NCBI GenBank assembly: GCA_958445895.1
Contig: CAUCTV010000009.1
Span: forward strand, 1-46,576
Reading direction: 5' to 3'
DNA from: an uncultured Collinsella sp.
GTDB lineage: Bacteria > Actinomycetota > Coriobacteriia > Coriobacteriales > Coriobacteriaceae
DNA: 46,576 nucleotides
The notes beneath the pieces are model-generated. The model ran no database searches, had not been told where the DNA came from, and saw nothing but the letters and a program-made list of their open reading frames with translations. Each line of letters begins with the position of its first letter. Positions within the stretch are counted from its first letter, which is position 1. Below, piece by piece: positions 23,510-32,103 of the stretch. Made by a program: the position numbers and the translations under genes.

Positions 23510-24937
23510 ATGGCCGAGGTTTGGCGCTTCTTTGCGCATGAGGATGATTTTGCCGATCTGGACGAGGCCGGCGCGTGCGAGCGCCTGGGCCGCGTGCTGT
23601 CGTTTCCGACCATCTCGAGCATGGATGCCGAGGCGGTGGACTGGCAGCCGTTCGACGACCTGCGCGCCTATATGCAGCAGGCGTGGCCGCACGTGTTCGC
23701 GGCGGGCGAGGTCGAGCTTATCGATCATTCGCTGCTGGTGACGCTTGGCGGTTCCGACCCCGCCCTCAAACCCGTCATGCTCATGGGCCACATGGACGTG
23801 GTCCCCGTGGTGCCGGGTACCGAGGCCGACTGGACACATGCCCCCTTTAGCGGGCGCGTGGACGACACCTACATCTGGGGTCGCGGTGCTATCGACATGA
23901 AAGACCAGGTCGCAGGCATTCTCGAGGCGGTTGAGTATGCGTTGGCGCACGGCTGGGAGCACAGACGTTCCCTGCTGATCGCCTTTGGTCAGGACGAGGA
24001 AACCACGCAGTACGGCGCGGGGGCGATCGGTCGCGTGCTCGAGGAGCGCGGTATTGAACTTGAATACCTGATCGACGAGGGTGACTACCGTATTGTTTCG
24101 GCTGCCGAGTACGGCGCGGGCGAGGGCTGGCTTATGCATGCCGACCTGGCCGAGAAGGGCTACGCCGATATCGTGCTCAAGACGAAGAGTGAAGGCGGGC
24201 ATTCGTCCAACCCCTACGGCGGCACATCGCTCGAGGTGCTGAGCCGCGCTATCGCCGCAATCTGCGACATCGAGTGGCCGACGCGTGTGACCGATCTACT
24301 TGCCGCACAGCTCGTCGAGCTGGGGCTCTACACGGCGGATGAGATTGCCGCCAACGGGGGCGTCATTGTCCGCGACTGCCTCGCCAGCAAGAAGCTCTAT
24401 CCGCTCGTGACCACCACCTGCGCGCCCACGCAGATCGAAGGCGGCAGCACTGGCGCTAACGTGATGCCACAGGATATGTGGGCCAATATCAACTTCCGCA
24501 TGCTCGAGGGTACGGGCGTGGCCGACGTTGTGGCGCGCTGCCGTGAGGCGGTTGCCGGGGCGGACCTTGCCGGTCGTGTCGAAGTGGAGCTGGGCCCCGG
24601 CAGCTCCGAACCCTCGCCGTCCCCGCGCATCGGTGGTCCCGGCCTCGAGGCGGTTCGCTTCATCGCCGCCCGCTATTTCCGTGAGCCTTTGGGGGCGGAG
24701 GAAAACGGATCATCGGCGGCGGGCGGGGTTCCTGTCAGCATCGTCCCCTCAACCGTGATCGGTGCCACCGATGCTGCCAACTACCAGCGCATTTGCCCCG
24801 AGTGCATTCGCTTCTCGGCCTTTGTGGTCGACGATGACGAGTGCGACCGCGGCGTCCACGGCACTAACGAGCGCATCAACCGCCGCGCCTACCTCCAGGG
24901 CGTACGCTTCCTCATCGCCCTACTCCACACGCTCTAG
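23510..24937 (+). CDS. M20-family metallopeptidase (PM20D1/carboxypeptidase-like)
   Basis: 475 residues from ATG 23510 with GAAAGGA just upstream; an open frame back to 23297 overlaps the ATPase gene and is not used. Zinc ligands and catalytic residues of M20 are visible: GHMDVVPV (His94), GRGAIDMKD (Asp129), QDEET (Glu163/164) and SGG-like GGHSSNP for the dimer-domain His. GATDAANY near residue 425 fits the C-terminal ligand region. The family cleaves dipeptides, N-acyl amino acids or related amides; preceding amino-acid transport genes fit peptide use. The exact substrate is open. Confidence 0.88.
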   Translation: MAEVWRFFAHEDDFADLDEAGACERLGRVLSFPTISSMDAEAVDWQPFDDLRAYMQQAWPHVFAAGEVELIDHSLLVTLGGSDPALKPVMLMGHMDVVPVVPGTEADWTHAPFSGRVDDTYIWGRGAIDMKDQVAGILEAVEYALAHGWEHRRSLLIAFGQDEETTQYGAGAIGRVLEERGIELEYLIDEGDYRIVSAAEYGAGEGWLMHADLAEKGYADIVLKTKSEGGHSSNPYGGTSLEVLSRAIAAICDIEWPTRVTDLLAAQLVELGLYTADEIAANGGVIVRDCLASKKLYPLVTTTCAPTQIEGGSTGANVMPQDMWANINFRMLEGTGVADVVARCREAVAGADLAGRVEVELGPGSSEPSPSPRIGGPGLEAVRFIAARYFREPLGAEENGSSAAGGVPVSIVPSTVIGATDAANYQRICPECIRFSAFVVDDDECDRGVHGTNERINRRAYLQGVRFLIALLHTL

Positions 24938-24964
24938 AATCTGGCAAAGCGACAGTCCCTTTGT

Positions 24965-25020
24965 TAGCCGTTGGGGACGCTCTTAAACGACTAGTCGTTA
25001 AGGAACGTACCCAACGGCTA
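24965..25020. repeat. Palindrome containing a 26-nt dispersed unit, copy A
   Basis: Arms TAGCCGTTGGG (24965-24975) and CCCAACGGCTA (25010-25020) are perfect, and the centre is a nested palindrome around CGACTAGTCG. It contains the unit TTGGGGAC, three variable bases, then CTTAAAYGASTAGTC (24971-24996), which recurs twice at 26472-26524. The 291-bp gap to prfA holds no convincing gene; a 10-codon frame (ATG 25119) is too weak to call. Confidence 0.7.
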
Positions 25021-25228
25021 CGTCCACTCATTCCGTGCTGGTTATATGCAGGTTTGTCTGCGCACGCTATCATGTATGGGTTAGACCGCAACTATGTACC
25101 CCACACGCGAAGGGATGCGCATGTATCTGAAGATCGACATGTTCTAGCTGGGCTTACCCCCGCAGTGGCGCCATGCGCCCCATCAATTCTGCCGATTTTC
25201 ACCTTCACGCATATAAAGGAGTCCCGTT

Positions 25229-26296
25229 ATGCGCGACAAGCTCGAAAAGATCATCAAGGCCTACGAGGAGCTCGAGAAGAAGCTTTCCGACCCGGCCGTC
25301 GCCTCCGACATCAAGGAGTTCACGCGTCTCAACAAGGAGTACGCGCACCAGTCCGACCTCATTGCCGCTTCGCGCGAGTACATCGGCGCGCTCGATGACA
25401 TCGAGGCTGCCAAGGAAATGCTCCACGATACTACCGATGCCGATGAGAAAGAGATGCTCCAGATGGACATCTCCGAAAACGAGGCCAAGCTTCCCCAGCT
25501 CGAGGAAGACATTAAGTACATGCTCATCCCGAGCGACCCCAACGACGACAAGAACACCATCGTCGAGATTCGCTCCGCCGCCGGTGGCGACGAGGCGGCC
25601 ATCTTCGCCGGCGATCTGTACAAGATGTATCAGCGCTTCTGCGAGTCGCGTGGCTGGAAGACCACCGTGCTCGATTCCAGCCCCAGCGAGGCCGGCGGCT
25701 TTAAGTCCATCGAGTTCAAGGTCGAGGGCGACCGCGTCTACTCCGTCATGAAGTTTGAGTCCGGCGTGCACCGCGTCCAGCGCGTTCCCAAGACCGAGTC
25801 CCAGGGCCGTATCCAGACCTCCACGGCAACCGTCGCCGTGCTTCCCGAGGCCGAGGAGATCGACGTCCAGATCAACCAGTCTGACCTGCGCATCGACACT
25901 TACTGCGCTTCGGGCCCTGGCGGTCAGTGCGTTAACACCACCTACTCCGCCGTGCGCATCACCCACCTGCCCACCAACACCGTGGTGCAGTCGCAGGAGC
26001 AGCGCTCCCAGATTCAGAATCGCGAGGTCTGCATGCAGATGCTGCGCGCCCGTCTGTACGAGATGGAACTCGAGAAGCAGCAGGCAGAGCTTGGTGCCGA
26101 GCGCCAGAGCCAGATCGGCCACGGCAACCGTTCCGAGAAGATCCGCACCTACAACCAGCCCCAGGACCGCGTGACCGATCACCGCATCGGTTTCAACTCC
26201 ACCTACAACGGCGTCCTTCTAGGCGATCAGCTCGGCACGGTCATCGAGGCGCTCGCCGCCGCCGAGCGAGCCGAGAAGTTGGCACAGGCAGTTTAA
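25229..26296 (+). CDS. prfA: Peptide chain release factor 1
   Basis: 355 residues, full length. The stop-codon recognition tripeptide is P-K-T in HRVQRVPKTESQGRI, the RF1 position (RF2 would have SPF). The catalytic loop is SGPGGQCVNT, whose Gln is methylated by PrmC. It releases nascent chains at UAA and UAG. AAAGGAG lies 10 nt before ATG 25229. The partner methyltransferase gene prmC follows, but 641 bp away, because the gap is filled with repeats. Confidence 0.97.
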   Translation: MRDKLEKIIKAYEELEKKLSDPAVASDIKEFTRLNKEYAHQSDLIAASREYIGALDDIEAAKEMLHDTTDADEKEMLQMDISENEAKLPQLEEDIKYMLIPSDPNDDKNTIVEIRSAAGGDEAAIFAGDLYKMYQRFCESRGWKTTVLDSSPSEAGGFKSIEFKVEGDRVYSVMKFESGVHRVQRVPKTESQGRIQTSTATVAVLPEAEEIDVQINQSDLRIDTYCASGPGGQCVNTTYSAVRITHLPTNTVVQSQEQRSQIQNREVCMQMLRARLYEMELEKQQAELGAERQSQIGHGNRSEKIRTYNQPQDRVTDHRIGFNSTYNGVLLGDQLGTVIEALAAAERAEKLAQAV

Positions 26297-26439
26297 GTTA
26301 CGGCGTTTTACCAAACGCCGTAACGGCTCGACGCTGCAAACGCCCCTAAGCGGCAATCTGACGTTCAATCGTCGGTCGCGTACCAAAGTACGCTTCCCTC
26401 CTCTTTCACGTCACCTTGCTCGCTTAGGGGCGTTTTCGC
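26297..26439 (+). repeat. Nested composite hairpin element, copy 2
   Basis: Hairpin a, GTTACGGCGTTT-tacc-AAACGCCGTAAC (26297-26324), begins on the base after the prfA stop and is identical to the one after the LCP gene. After GGCTCGACGCTGC comes a long stem with arms at about 26336-26356 and 26416-26439 (core AACGCCCCTAAGCG). The interior differs from the other copies: it has GCGTAC-CAAA-GTACGC (26378-26393) and no T-run terminator core. Confidence 0.8.
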
Positions 26440-26471
26440 TGATTTATGCTCAACCTGTGGCGGGGCACTCA

Positions 26472-26546
26472 TTGGGGACAGACTTAAATGAGTAGTCGTT
26501 GGGGACGTTCTTAAATGACTAGTCAAACAAGAACGTCCAACGACTA
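26472..26546. repeat. Tandem 26-nt units and palindrome, copies B and C
   Basis: Two copies of the unit described at 24971 stand in tandem at 26472-26497 and 26499-26524 with a 27-bp period. The second lies inside a palindrome whose arms TAGTCGTTGG (26493-26502) and CCAACGACTA (26537-26546) extend inward through GGACGTTCTT/AAGAACGTCC with a 2-nt bulge. No gene is present. Confidence 0.7.
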
Positions 26547-26937
26547 GGTTGGGTACATTGCTTTGGGATGTTATTCAATCTGCTTTGATAGTTATTGAGC
26601 CGTTCACCTGCGCAAAGCAATGATCGGCATGCGTCTATCGCCGAAAATAATGCTTAAATTATCGTTCGAGAAGTCGTGGGGCGAGTTTTGGCGTGTCGTG
26701 CGTCAAGCGATGTGGCAAGTTCTTGGTTAGATATTGGTCAGTTTTGGGTCAACCTTGCCAAAAACTTGACGGATGCAGATTTAGACGTCGACGAATGAAC
26801 ACTTCAGGTGGGCTCCAAGCAAAAATCTGGGCTGATTCTCGATAATCGCCTTCAATCGTCCCTTGCCAAGCGCTGGCCTCGCGTACAATCTGCTCCGACA
26901 TTCGCGCGCCGCCCGGCGCTTAAGAGGGGAGGACCCC
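26547..26937 (+). other. AT-richer gap before prmC
   Basis: This 391-bp stretch has no convincing gene on either strand. Base composition is lower in GC than neighbouring genes. A possible -10 box TACAAT at 26884-26889 sits about 48 nt before prmC, with TTGCCA upstream at a suboptimal 15-bp spacing. The prmC ribosome site GGGGAGGA is at its end. I see no repeats in the middle part. Confidence 0.45.
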
Positions 26938-28188
26938 ATGGCAAACGAGATCTGGACCATCAAGCGTTGTCTCGAGTGGACCAAGGAGTACCTGGCCGAG
27001 CGCGGCGAGGAGCACCCCCGTCTTTCTGCCGAGTGGCTGCTGTGCGCCGCCACGGGCCTGGCGCGCATTGACCTATATATGCGTATGGACGAGACGCTTA
27101 ACGCGGCCCAGCTCGAGACCATGCACGCGGCCGTCGTTCGTCGCGCCAAAGGCGAGCCGCTACAGTACATCACCGGTAGCACGCAGTTTCGCATGATCGA
27201 CGTCGCGTGCGCCCCCGGCGTGCTCATCCCGCGCCCCGAGACCGAGATGCTCGTCGAGGAAGTCCTGAACTATCTGGATACCGAGGTGCTGAGCCCCGAG
27301 GCTGCTGCCCGTCAGCGTGTTGAGCTGCCTTGGAACGATGAGGTCGAAGAGGCCCGCAAAGCCGAGGCCGCGCTGGCAGACGAACGCGCGACCGCCGAGC
27401 GCCGTGCCGCTAACCTGACGGCTGCCGATGAGGCGGCGCTAGGCGGCGACGTGCTGGGTAGCCGTGCCTATGCCGAGGAACTGGCCGACCGCGAGGCCGA
27501 GGAAGCCGCCGCACAGGCAGCGGAAGCCGAGACTGCGGAAGCCGCTGAGCCCGAGCTCGACGAATACGGCATCGCCATCGAGGGTGCCGACCAGGAGACG
27601 GCTTCAGCTCAGGATGCCGCTGCGCCTGCCCCAGCCGAGCCCCGCACTGCTCGCGTTCTCGATGTCGGCTGCGGCACGGGCTGCATCTCGCTCTCCCTTG
27701 CTTGGGAGCGCCGCGGCCACGTTACCTGCACCGCTACCGATATTGAGCCGCGTGCTATCGATCTGGCCACCAAAAACCGCGACGCGCTCGGCCTCACGGC
27801 AGATGAGGTTGCCTTCAGCCTCACCAACCTGGTGAGCTCCATTCCCCACGACGAGTGGGGCACCTTCGACGTGCTCGTCTCCAACCCGCCTTACATCCCG
27901 ACCGACGTTATGCGCTCGCTGCCGCACGAGGTCAAGGACTTCGAGCCCGATTTGGCGCTCGAGGGCGGTGCCGATGGCCTGGATATCTTCCGCCGCCTGC
28001 TCAATGCGGCACCCTATATGCTGCGCGCCGGCGGCCTGTTTGCCTGCGAGCTCTACGAGGGTGCCCTCGACGCTGCCGCCGAGCTCTGCCGTCAGGCGGG
28101 TCTATCGGATGTGCGCATCGTCCGCGACCTCACCGATCGCCCCCGCATCGTTCGAGCCGTCGTCACCGAGCCCAAGCAACGCCAGTAA
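26938..28188 (+). CDS. prmC: PrmC release-factor glutamine methyltransferase with large internal insertion
   Basis: 416 residues from ATG 26938; typical PrmC has about 280. The N-terminal helical domain (1-110, ending in IPRPETEMLVEEVL) and the methyltransferase core (237-416, motif I VLDVGCGTGCISLSLA, motif IV NPPYI at 316-320) are intact. Between them, about residues 115-236 form an Ala/Glu-rich acidic segment (EAEEAAAQAAEAETAEAAEPELDE type) with coiled-coil or disordered character. It methylates the GGQ Gln of release factors. No frameshift is seen; the insertion uses the same codon style as the rest. Its role is unknown. Confidence 0.92.
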   Translation: MANEIWTIKRCLEWTKEYLAERGEEHPRLSAEWLLCAATGLARIDLYMRMDETLNAAQLETMHAAVVRRAKGEPLQYITGSTQFRMIDVACAPGVLIPRPETEMLVEEVLNYLDTEVLSPEAAARQRVELPWNDEVEEARKAEAALADERATAERRAANLTAADEAALGGDVLGSRAYAEELADREAEEAAAQAAEAETAEAAEPELDEYGIAIEGADQETASAQDAAAPAPAEPRTARVLDVGCGTGCISLSLAWERRGHVTCTATDIEPRAIDLATKNRDALGLTADEVAFSLTNLVSSIPHDEWGTFDVLVSNPPYIPTDVMRSLPHEVKDFEPDLALEGGADGLDIFRRLLNAAPYMLRAGGLFACELYEGALDAAAELCRQAGLSDVRIVRDLTDRPRIVRAVVTEPKQRQ

Positions 28189-28202
28189 TATTTATTAACT
28201 GG

Positions 28203-28232
28203 TTAGCAAAAATTATAAAGTAGTTTATAATT
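28203..28232 (+). promoter_or_regulatory. hicAB promoter overlapped by a perfect palindromic operator
   Basis: -35 TTAGCA (28203-28208), 17-bp spacer, -10 TATAAT (28226-28231). A perfect palindrome AATTATAAA-gtag-TTTATAATT (28211-28232) covers the -10 and most of the spacer. This is the expected design for repression of a toxin-antitoxin operon by its own antitoxin. The block is strikingly AT-rich against its surroundings. Confidence 0.75.
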
Positions 28233-28256
28233 AGGACGGCTGAAAGAGGTCGGCCC

Positions 28257-28442
28257 ATGCAACCCCCTGCCTTTCGGGAAATCATTGCCCTACTCAAGCA
28301 CGATGGATTCGTGAAGGTCGCGCAAGTCGGTAGTCATGCTAAGTATGTTTCTGGTGACCGTGTTGTCACCGTGAACGGCTCTGGTGGTGATCGACCAAAG
28401 AAGGGCACGTGGGTAAGTATTCGTCGCCAAGCTGGATGGTAG
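28257..28442 (+). CDS. hicA: HicA-type mRNA interferase toxin
   Basis: 61 residues, normal for HicA. The family pattern is visible: REIIALLKHDGFVKV, then GSHAKYVSGDR with the catalytic His at residue 27, and GTWVSIRRQAGW at the end. The dsRBD-like fold binds and cleaves mRNA in the absence of antitoxin. The hicB gene begins 11 bp downstream. GAAAGAGG upstream of ATG 28257 is the ribosome site. The pair sits between prmC and the Sua5 gene, which are usually adjacent, so it looks like an insertion. Confidence 0.88.
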   Translation: MQPPAFREIIALLKHDGFVKVAQVGSHAKYVSGDRVVTVNGSGGDRPKKGTWVSIRRQAGW

Positions 28443-28453
28443 TTGGAGGCAAA

Positions 28454-28900
28454 ATGAGGCAGCGATTTACCTATGACTGCGTTCTCATAAAAGAAGACGA
28501 CGGTTACTGCGCCAGCTTCCCGCAGATTCCCGGCGCCTTTGCCGATGGCGATACGCGCGAAGAAGCTATTGCCCATGCCACCGAGGCGCTGATGGCGTTT
28601 TTGGCCGATGACCTCAACAACGGTTTGACTCCGGCGGGGTACGAACGCTCGGCCGAGGTCGTGGCCCTTTCGGTCGAAATCGACCACGAGGACGCTCGGG
28701 AAGCGGCGTGCCGAACATTTAAAGACGCAGCGCTGGACCTCAAAGTCTCCGCTCCGCGGATTACCGCGCTGGTCAAAGCAGGAAAGCTCGATGTTGAACT
28801 CGTCGACGGCCGTCGGATGATAACGATAGACAGCATCGAGCGCTACGCCGCCCAAGAACGCCACGCCGGCAGGCCAAAGAAGTTCGTCGCGGTCCAATAA
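28454..28900 (+). CDS. hicB: HicB-type antitoxin
   Basis: 148 residues from ATG 28454 (TTGGAGG upstream). The N-terminal half has the partial RNase H fold of HicB (YDCVLIKEDDGYCASFPQIPGAFADGDTREEAIAHATEAL). The C-terminal part (about 95-148, PRITALVKAGKLDVELVDGRRMITIDSIERYA) looks like a DNA-binding helix-turn-helix rather than the short ribbon-helix-helix of other HicBs. It should bind HicA and repress the operon through the palindrome at 28211. Confidence 0.87.
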   Translation: MRQRFTYDCVLIKEDDGYCASFPQIPGAFADGDTREEAIAHATEALMAFLADDLNNGLTPAGYERSAEVVALSVEIDHEDAREAACRTFKDAALDLKVSAPRITALVKAGKLDVELVDGRRMITIDSIERYAAQERHAGRPKKFVAVQ

Positions 28901-29033
28901 CCCCTCACTTTCACCGACTACTAGAGCCGCTCACCAAACCAACATGCGCTGTGGGCAAATGGATTGAACGTTTCGTGCGAGAATGCCCCTCAGTAAACAA
29001 ACTTGCACCAGAGCGTAAGGGGCTGGCATACAC

Positions 29034-29777
29034 ATGCAGACGGTCTATCGGGTATACGAGGGAGCGCGCGAGCCGCATCGGCTTGCCGTTGAGCGTACGG
29101 CCGAGGTACTCGGCTGTGGCGGACTGGCCCTGATCCCGACCGAGACCGTCTATGGCGTCGCCGTGGCAGTCAATGCCTTCTCGGACGCCGTACCCCAAGA
29201 CACAAGCGAATCCCCCTCGTGGCCGCGCGACCCGCAAGCCACCGTCAATGGCGCCGCGGTCCCTGCGCTCGGTACCGGCTACCGCCGCATCTTCACTCTC
29301 AAGCAACGTGAACTCACGCAAACCGTCGCTTGGCTGGTCGATGGCGTCGAAGCGCTCGACCGCTATGGCGTGGATATCCCGGAAGATGCCCGCGTACTCG
29401 CGCGACGATGCTGGCCGGGAGCCCTGACTATCGTGATTAAGGCAGCCCCCTGCGTGCCGACCTTTATGCGTGCTGCCGACGACACCGTGGCCCTGCGCGC
29501 TTCGGCCTCTCCCGTGGTCCAGGCGCTCATCCGCGCCTGCGGCAGTCCCCTTGCCTGCACGAGCGCCAATACGCACGGCGCGCCCTCGCCGGCAAGCTTT
29601 GCCGCCGTCGAGGGTCGCATCCTGGAGGGGGTCGATGTTGCCGTCGACGCCGGTGAGACCCCGTGTCGCGACGCCTCGACCATCGTGTCGTTCCAGCACG
29701 GCGGGCTCCAGATCCTGCGCCAAGGCGCACTTCCCGCATCAGAGATCGAACGGGTCCTGTCCGACCCGATGCAATAG
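29034..29777 (+). CDS. Sua5/YciO/YrdC threonylcarbamoyl-AMP synthase with insertion
   Basis: 247 residues. The domain marks are PTETVYG (35-41), KQR (90-92), WPGALTIVIK and the SAN motif in CTSANTHG. The enzyme makes threonylcarbamoyl-AMP for tRNA t6A modification. Normally PTETVYG and KxR are about 20 residues apart; here about 49, so there is an extra Pro/Ser-rich segment of about 28 residues (49-80). The start ATG 29034 has GTAAGGGG 11 nt upstream. It stands 13 bp before glpK, so the two may share a transcript. Confidence 0.85.
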   Translation: MQTVYRVYEGAREPHRLAVERTAEVLGCGGLALIPTETVYGVAVAVNAFSDAVPQDTSESPSWPRDPQATVNGAAVPALGTGYRRIFTLKQRELTQTVAWLVDGVEALDRYGVDIPEDARVLARRCWPGALTIVIKAAPCVPTFMRAADDTVALRASASPVVQALIRACGSPLACTSANTHGAPSPASFAAVEGRILEGVDVAVDAGETPCRDASTIVSFQHGGLQILRQGALPASEIERVLSDPMQ

Positions 29778-29790
29778 AAAGGTGTAAGCG

Positions 29791-31332
29791 ATGTCGTTGA
29801 ATCTGGGCAGCCTGGGCATGGAAGATGCCTCGTTTAACTTTGGCGGTTCCTACATCATGGCGCTCGACTGCGGCACCACCTCGGTACTTGCGACCATCGT
29901 CGACGAGTACGGATGCATCGTCGCGCAGGCACGTCGCAGCGTCAAAACCAGTTTTCCGCGTCCCGGTTGGGTGGAGCAAGACCCCATGGCGGTCCTTGCC
30001 AGCCAGATCGCCGTCATGATGGAAGTCCAGTTTAAGAGCGGTATCCACTCCGACCGCATTGCCGCCATCGGCATCTCCAACCAGCGCGAGACCACGGTGG
30101 TCTGGGACCGCGTGAGCGGTCAGCCGATCTATAACGCCATCGTGTGGCAGTGCCGCCGTACCGCGCCGGCAATCGACGCGTTGGTTGAACAGGGTTGCGA
30201 GGAGCTGGTGCGCTCCCGTACGGGACTCACGCTCGACCCGTATTTCTCGGCCTCCAAGGTACAGTGGATTCTCGACAACGTCGACGGCGCACGCGAGAGC
30301 GCGGCGGCGGGCGACCTCATGTTTGGCACCATCGACACCTGGCTCATCTACAACCTCACCGGCGGCCAGGTCTTTGCCACCGACTACACCAATGCCAGCC
30401 GCACGGCACTCTTTAATATCCATACGCTCGATTGGGACGACGACCTGCTGGCGCTCTTTGACGTTCCACGTTCCATGATGCCCGAGGTTCGCTGGAGCTC
30501 GGGTGACTACGGCCGCGTCGCGAGCGACATCATGACCAACATGCCGCCCATCATGGGTGTGGCGGGCGACCAGCAGGCGTCGCTGTTCGGTCACTGCTGC
30601 TTCCATCCCGGCCAGACCAAAAACACCTATGGCACGGGCTGCTTTATGCTCATGAACACCGGCGACGAGATCGTCGAATCCAAGAACGGTCTGGTCTCCA
30701 CCATCGGTATCGCTGCGAACGGGAAGATCAGCTATGCGCTCGAGGGCTCCATCTTTGCTGCCGGTTCCACCATGAACTGGCTTCGCAACAACATGGGCAT
30801 CATCTCGAGCGTGAGCGAGTCGGCACAACTCGCCGCTTCGATTAGCGACAACGAGGGCTGCTACTTCGTTCCCGCCTTTGCGGGTCTGGGCGCTCCCTGG
30901 TGGGACCCGCATGCCCGCGGTATCGTGTGCGGTCTGACCGGCGCCTCGAGCCGTGCGACCATCGTACGTGCCGCCTGCGAATCCATGGCATATCAGAGCT
31001 ACGACGTGCTGCGCGCCATGGAGCAGGACGTGGGGCTTTCGATCGAGCGCCTGTCTGTCGATGGCGGTGCCTCGCGCAACGAGTTCATCATGCAATTCCA
31101 GGCCGACCTGCTGGATATCCCCGTGCTGCAATGCGAGACGGTGGAGACCACGGCAATCGGTGCCGCGTACTTGGCGGGTCTTGCCGTCGGCTATTGGGAA
31201 GACCTGGAAGAGCTGGAGCAAAATGCCCAGATCGTTAGGACCTTCCTTCCCCACATGTCTGCCGAGCGTCGCGAGCAAAACCTTGCGGGCTGGTGTGACG
31301 CAGTCAGGCGCTCGCTCAGTACCGCACAGTAG
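29791..31332 (+). CDS. glpK: Glycerol kinase
   Basis: 513 residues. After an N-terminal extension of about 20 residues come the FGGY-kinase marks: ALDCGTTS (24-31, with Cys where Gln is usual), PGWVEQDP, SNQRETTVVWD, NAIVWQCRRT, GTIDTWLIYNLTGG, TDYTNASRT, GVAGDQQASLFG, KNTYGTGCF and DGGASRNEFIMQF. It phosphorylates glycerol to sn-glycerol 3-phosphate in the cytoplasm. AGAAAGG lies upstream. No glpF or glpD neighbour is present. The Gln-to-Cys change in the first phosphate loop is unusual but the rest is canonical. Confidence 0.92.
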   Translation: MSLNLGSLGMEDASFNFGGSYIMALDCGTTSVLATIVDEYGCIVAQARRSVKTSFPRPGWVEQDPMAVLASQIAVMMEVQFKSGIHSDRIAAIGISNQRETTVVWDRVSGQPIYNAIVWQCRRTAPAIDALVEQGCEELVRSRTGLTLDPYFSASKVQWILDNVDGARESAAAGDLMFGTIDTWLIYNLTGGQVFATDYTNASRTALFNIHTLDWDDDLLALFDVPRSMMPEVRWSSGDYGRVASDIMTNMPPIMGVAGDQQASLFGHCCFHPGQTKNTYGTGCFMLMNTGDEIVESKNGLVSTIGIAANGKISYALEGSIFAAGSTMNWLRNNMGIISSVSESAQLAASISDNEGCYFVPAFAGLGAPWWDPHARGIVCGLTGASSRATIVRAACESMAYQSYDVLRAMEQDVGLSIERLSVDGGASRNEFIMQFQADLLDIPVLQCETVETTAIGAAYLAGLAVGYWEDLEELEQNAQIVRTFLPHMSAERREQNLAGWCDAVRRSLSTAQ

Positions 31333-31455
31333 GGCTGCGATGGGCCGCTCGATTCAACAAACCGCTAAACTTATGCATGGCGTGCGGCGGCAACATTGCT
31401 GCGCGCCTTGTCAGCTAGGCCGTTTTGCGGCCGCAACGAAAGGGGCAATCAACCC

Positions 31456-32103
31456 ATGACCGTCACCTACGACGCGTCCCGTGTGACGCTTGTCGATCAC
31501 CCGCTCGTCCAGCACAAGCTGTCGATCCTGCGCGACAAAAACACCGGCACCAACCAGTTCCGCCAGCTCGTGCGCGAACTCGCGCTTTTTGACGGCTACG
31601 AGGCCATGCGCGACCTGCCTATGGAAGATGTCGAGGTCGAGACCCCCATCACTACCGCCACGTTCAAACAGCTCGCCGGCAAGAAACTCGCCATCGTGCC
31701 CATCCTGCGTGCGGGTCTTGGCATGGTCGACGGCATCCTCGACCTGGTGCCCTCCGCTCGCGTGGGCCACATCGGCATGGAGCGCGACGAGGTTACCCAC
31801 GAGCCGCACGAGTATTACTGCAAGATGCCCAAGGATATCGACCAGCGCATCTGCCTGGTCGTCGACCCCATGCTCGCCACGGGCGGCTCGGCCGAGATGG
31901 CTATCAGCTATCTGCGCGAGCGCGGTGTCAAGGACATCCGTATGCTGTGCATCGTCGCGGCGCCCGAGGGTCTCAAGTCGCTGACCGACAAGGACCCCGA
32001 CGTGCATATCTATACCTGCGCCATCGACGATCATCTCAACGAGGCAGCCTACATCGTTCCCGGCCTGGGCGACGCCGGCGACCGCATCTACGGCACGCTC
32101 TAG
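31456..32103 (+). CDS. upp: Uracil phosphoribosyltransferase
   Basis: 215 residues from ATG 31456 (GAAAGGGG 10 nt upstream). The PRPP loop VDPMLATGGSAEMAI, the uracil-binding C-terminus GDAGDRIYGT and the N-terminal VDHPLVQHKLSILRD are classic. It salvages uracil to UMP. The ending at GTL matches the family length. The 282 bp to the ATP synthase genes contain a 58-codon open stretch in the same frame with no ribosome site (see findings) and then the atp promoter. Confidence 0.96.
   Translation: MTVTYDASRVTLVDHPLVQHKLSILRDKNTGTNQFRQLVRELALFDGYEAMRDLPMEDVEVETPITTATFKQLAGKKLAIVPILRAGLGMVDGILDLVPSARVGHIGMERDEVTHEPHEYYCKMPKDIDQRICLVVDPMLATGGSAEMAISYLRERGVKDIRMLCIVAAPEGLKSLTDKDPDVHIYTCAIDDHLNEAAYIVPGLGDAGDRIYGTL

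Noticed and set aside
24961..25228. Ribosomal protein L31 or another gene ahead of prfA
   Set aside because: rpmE is often placed there, but no frame shows L31 motifs. The longest frame crosses into prfA in another reading frame and begins inside a palindrome.
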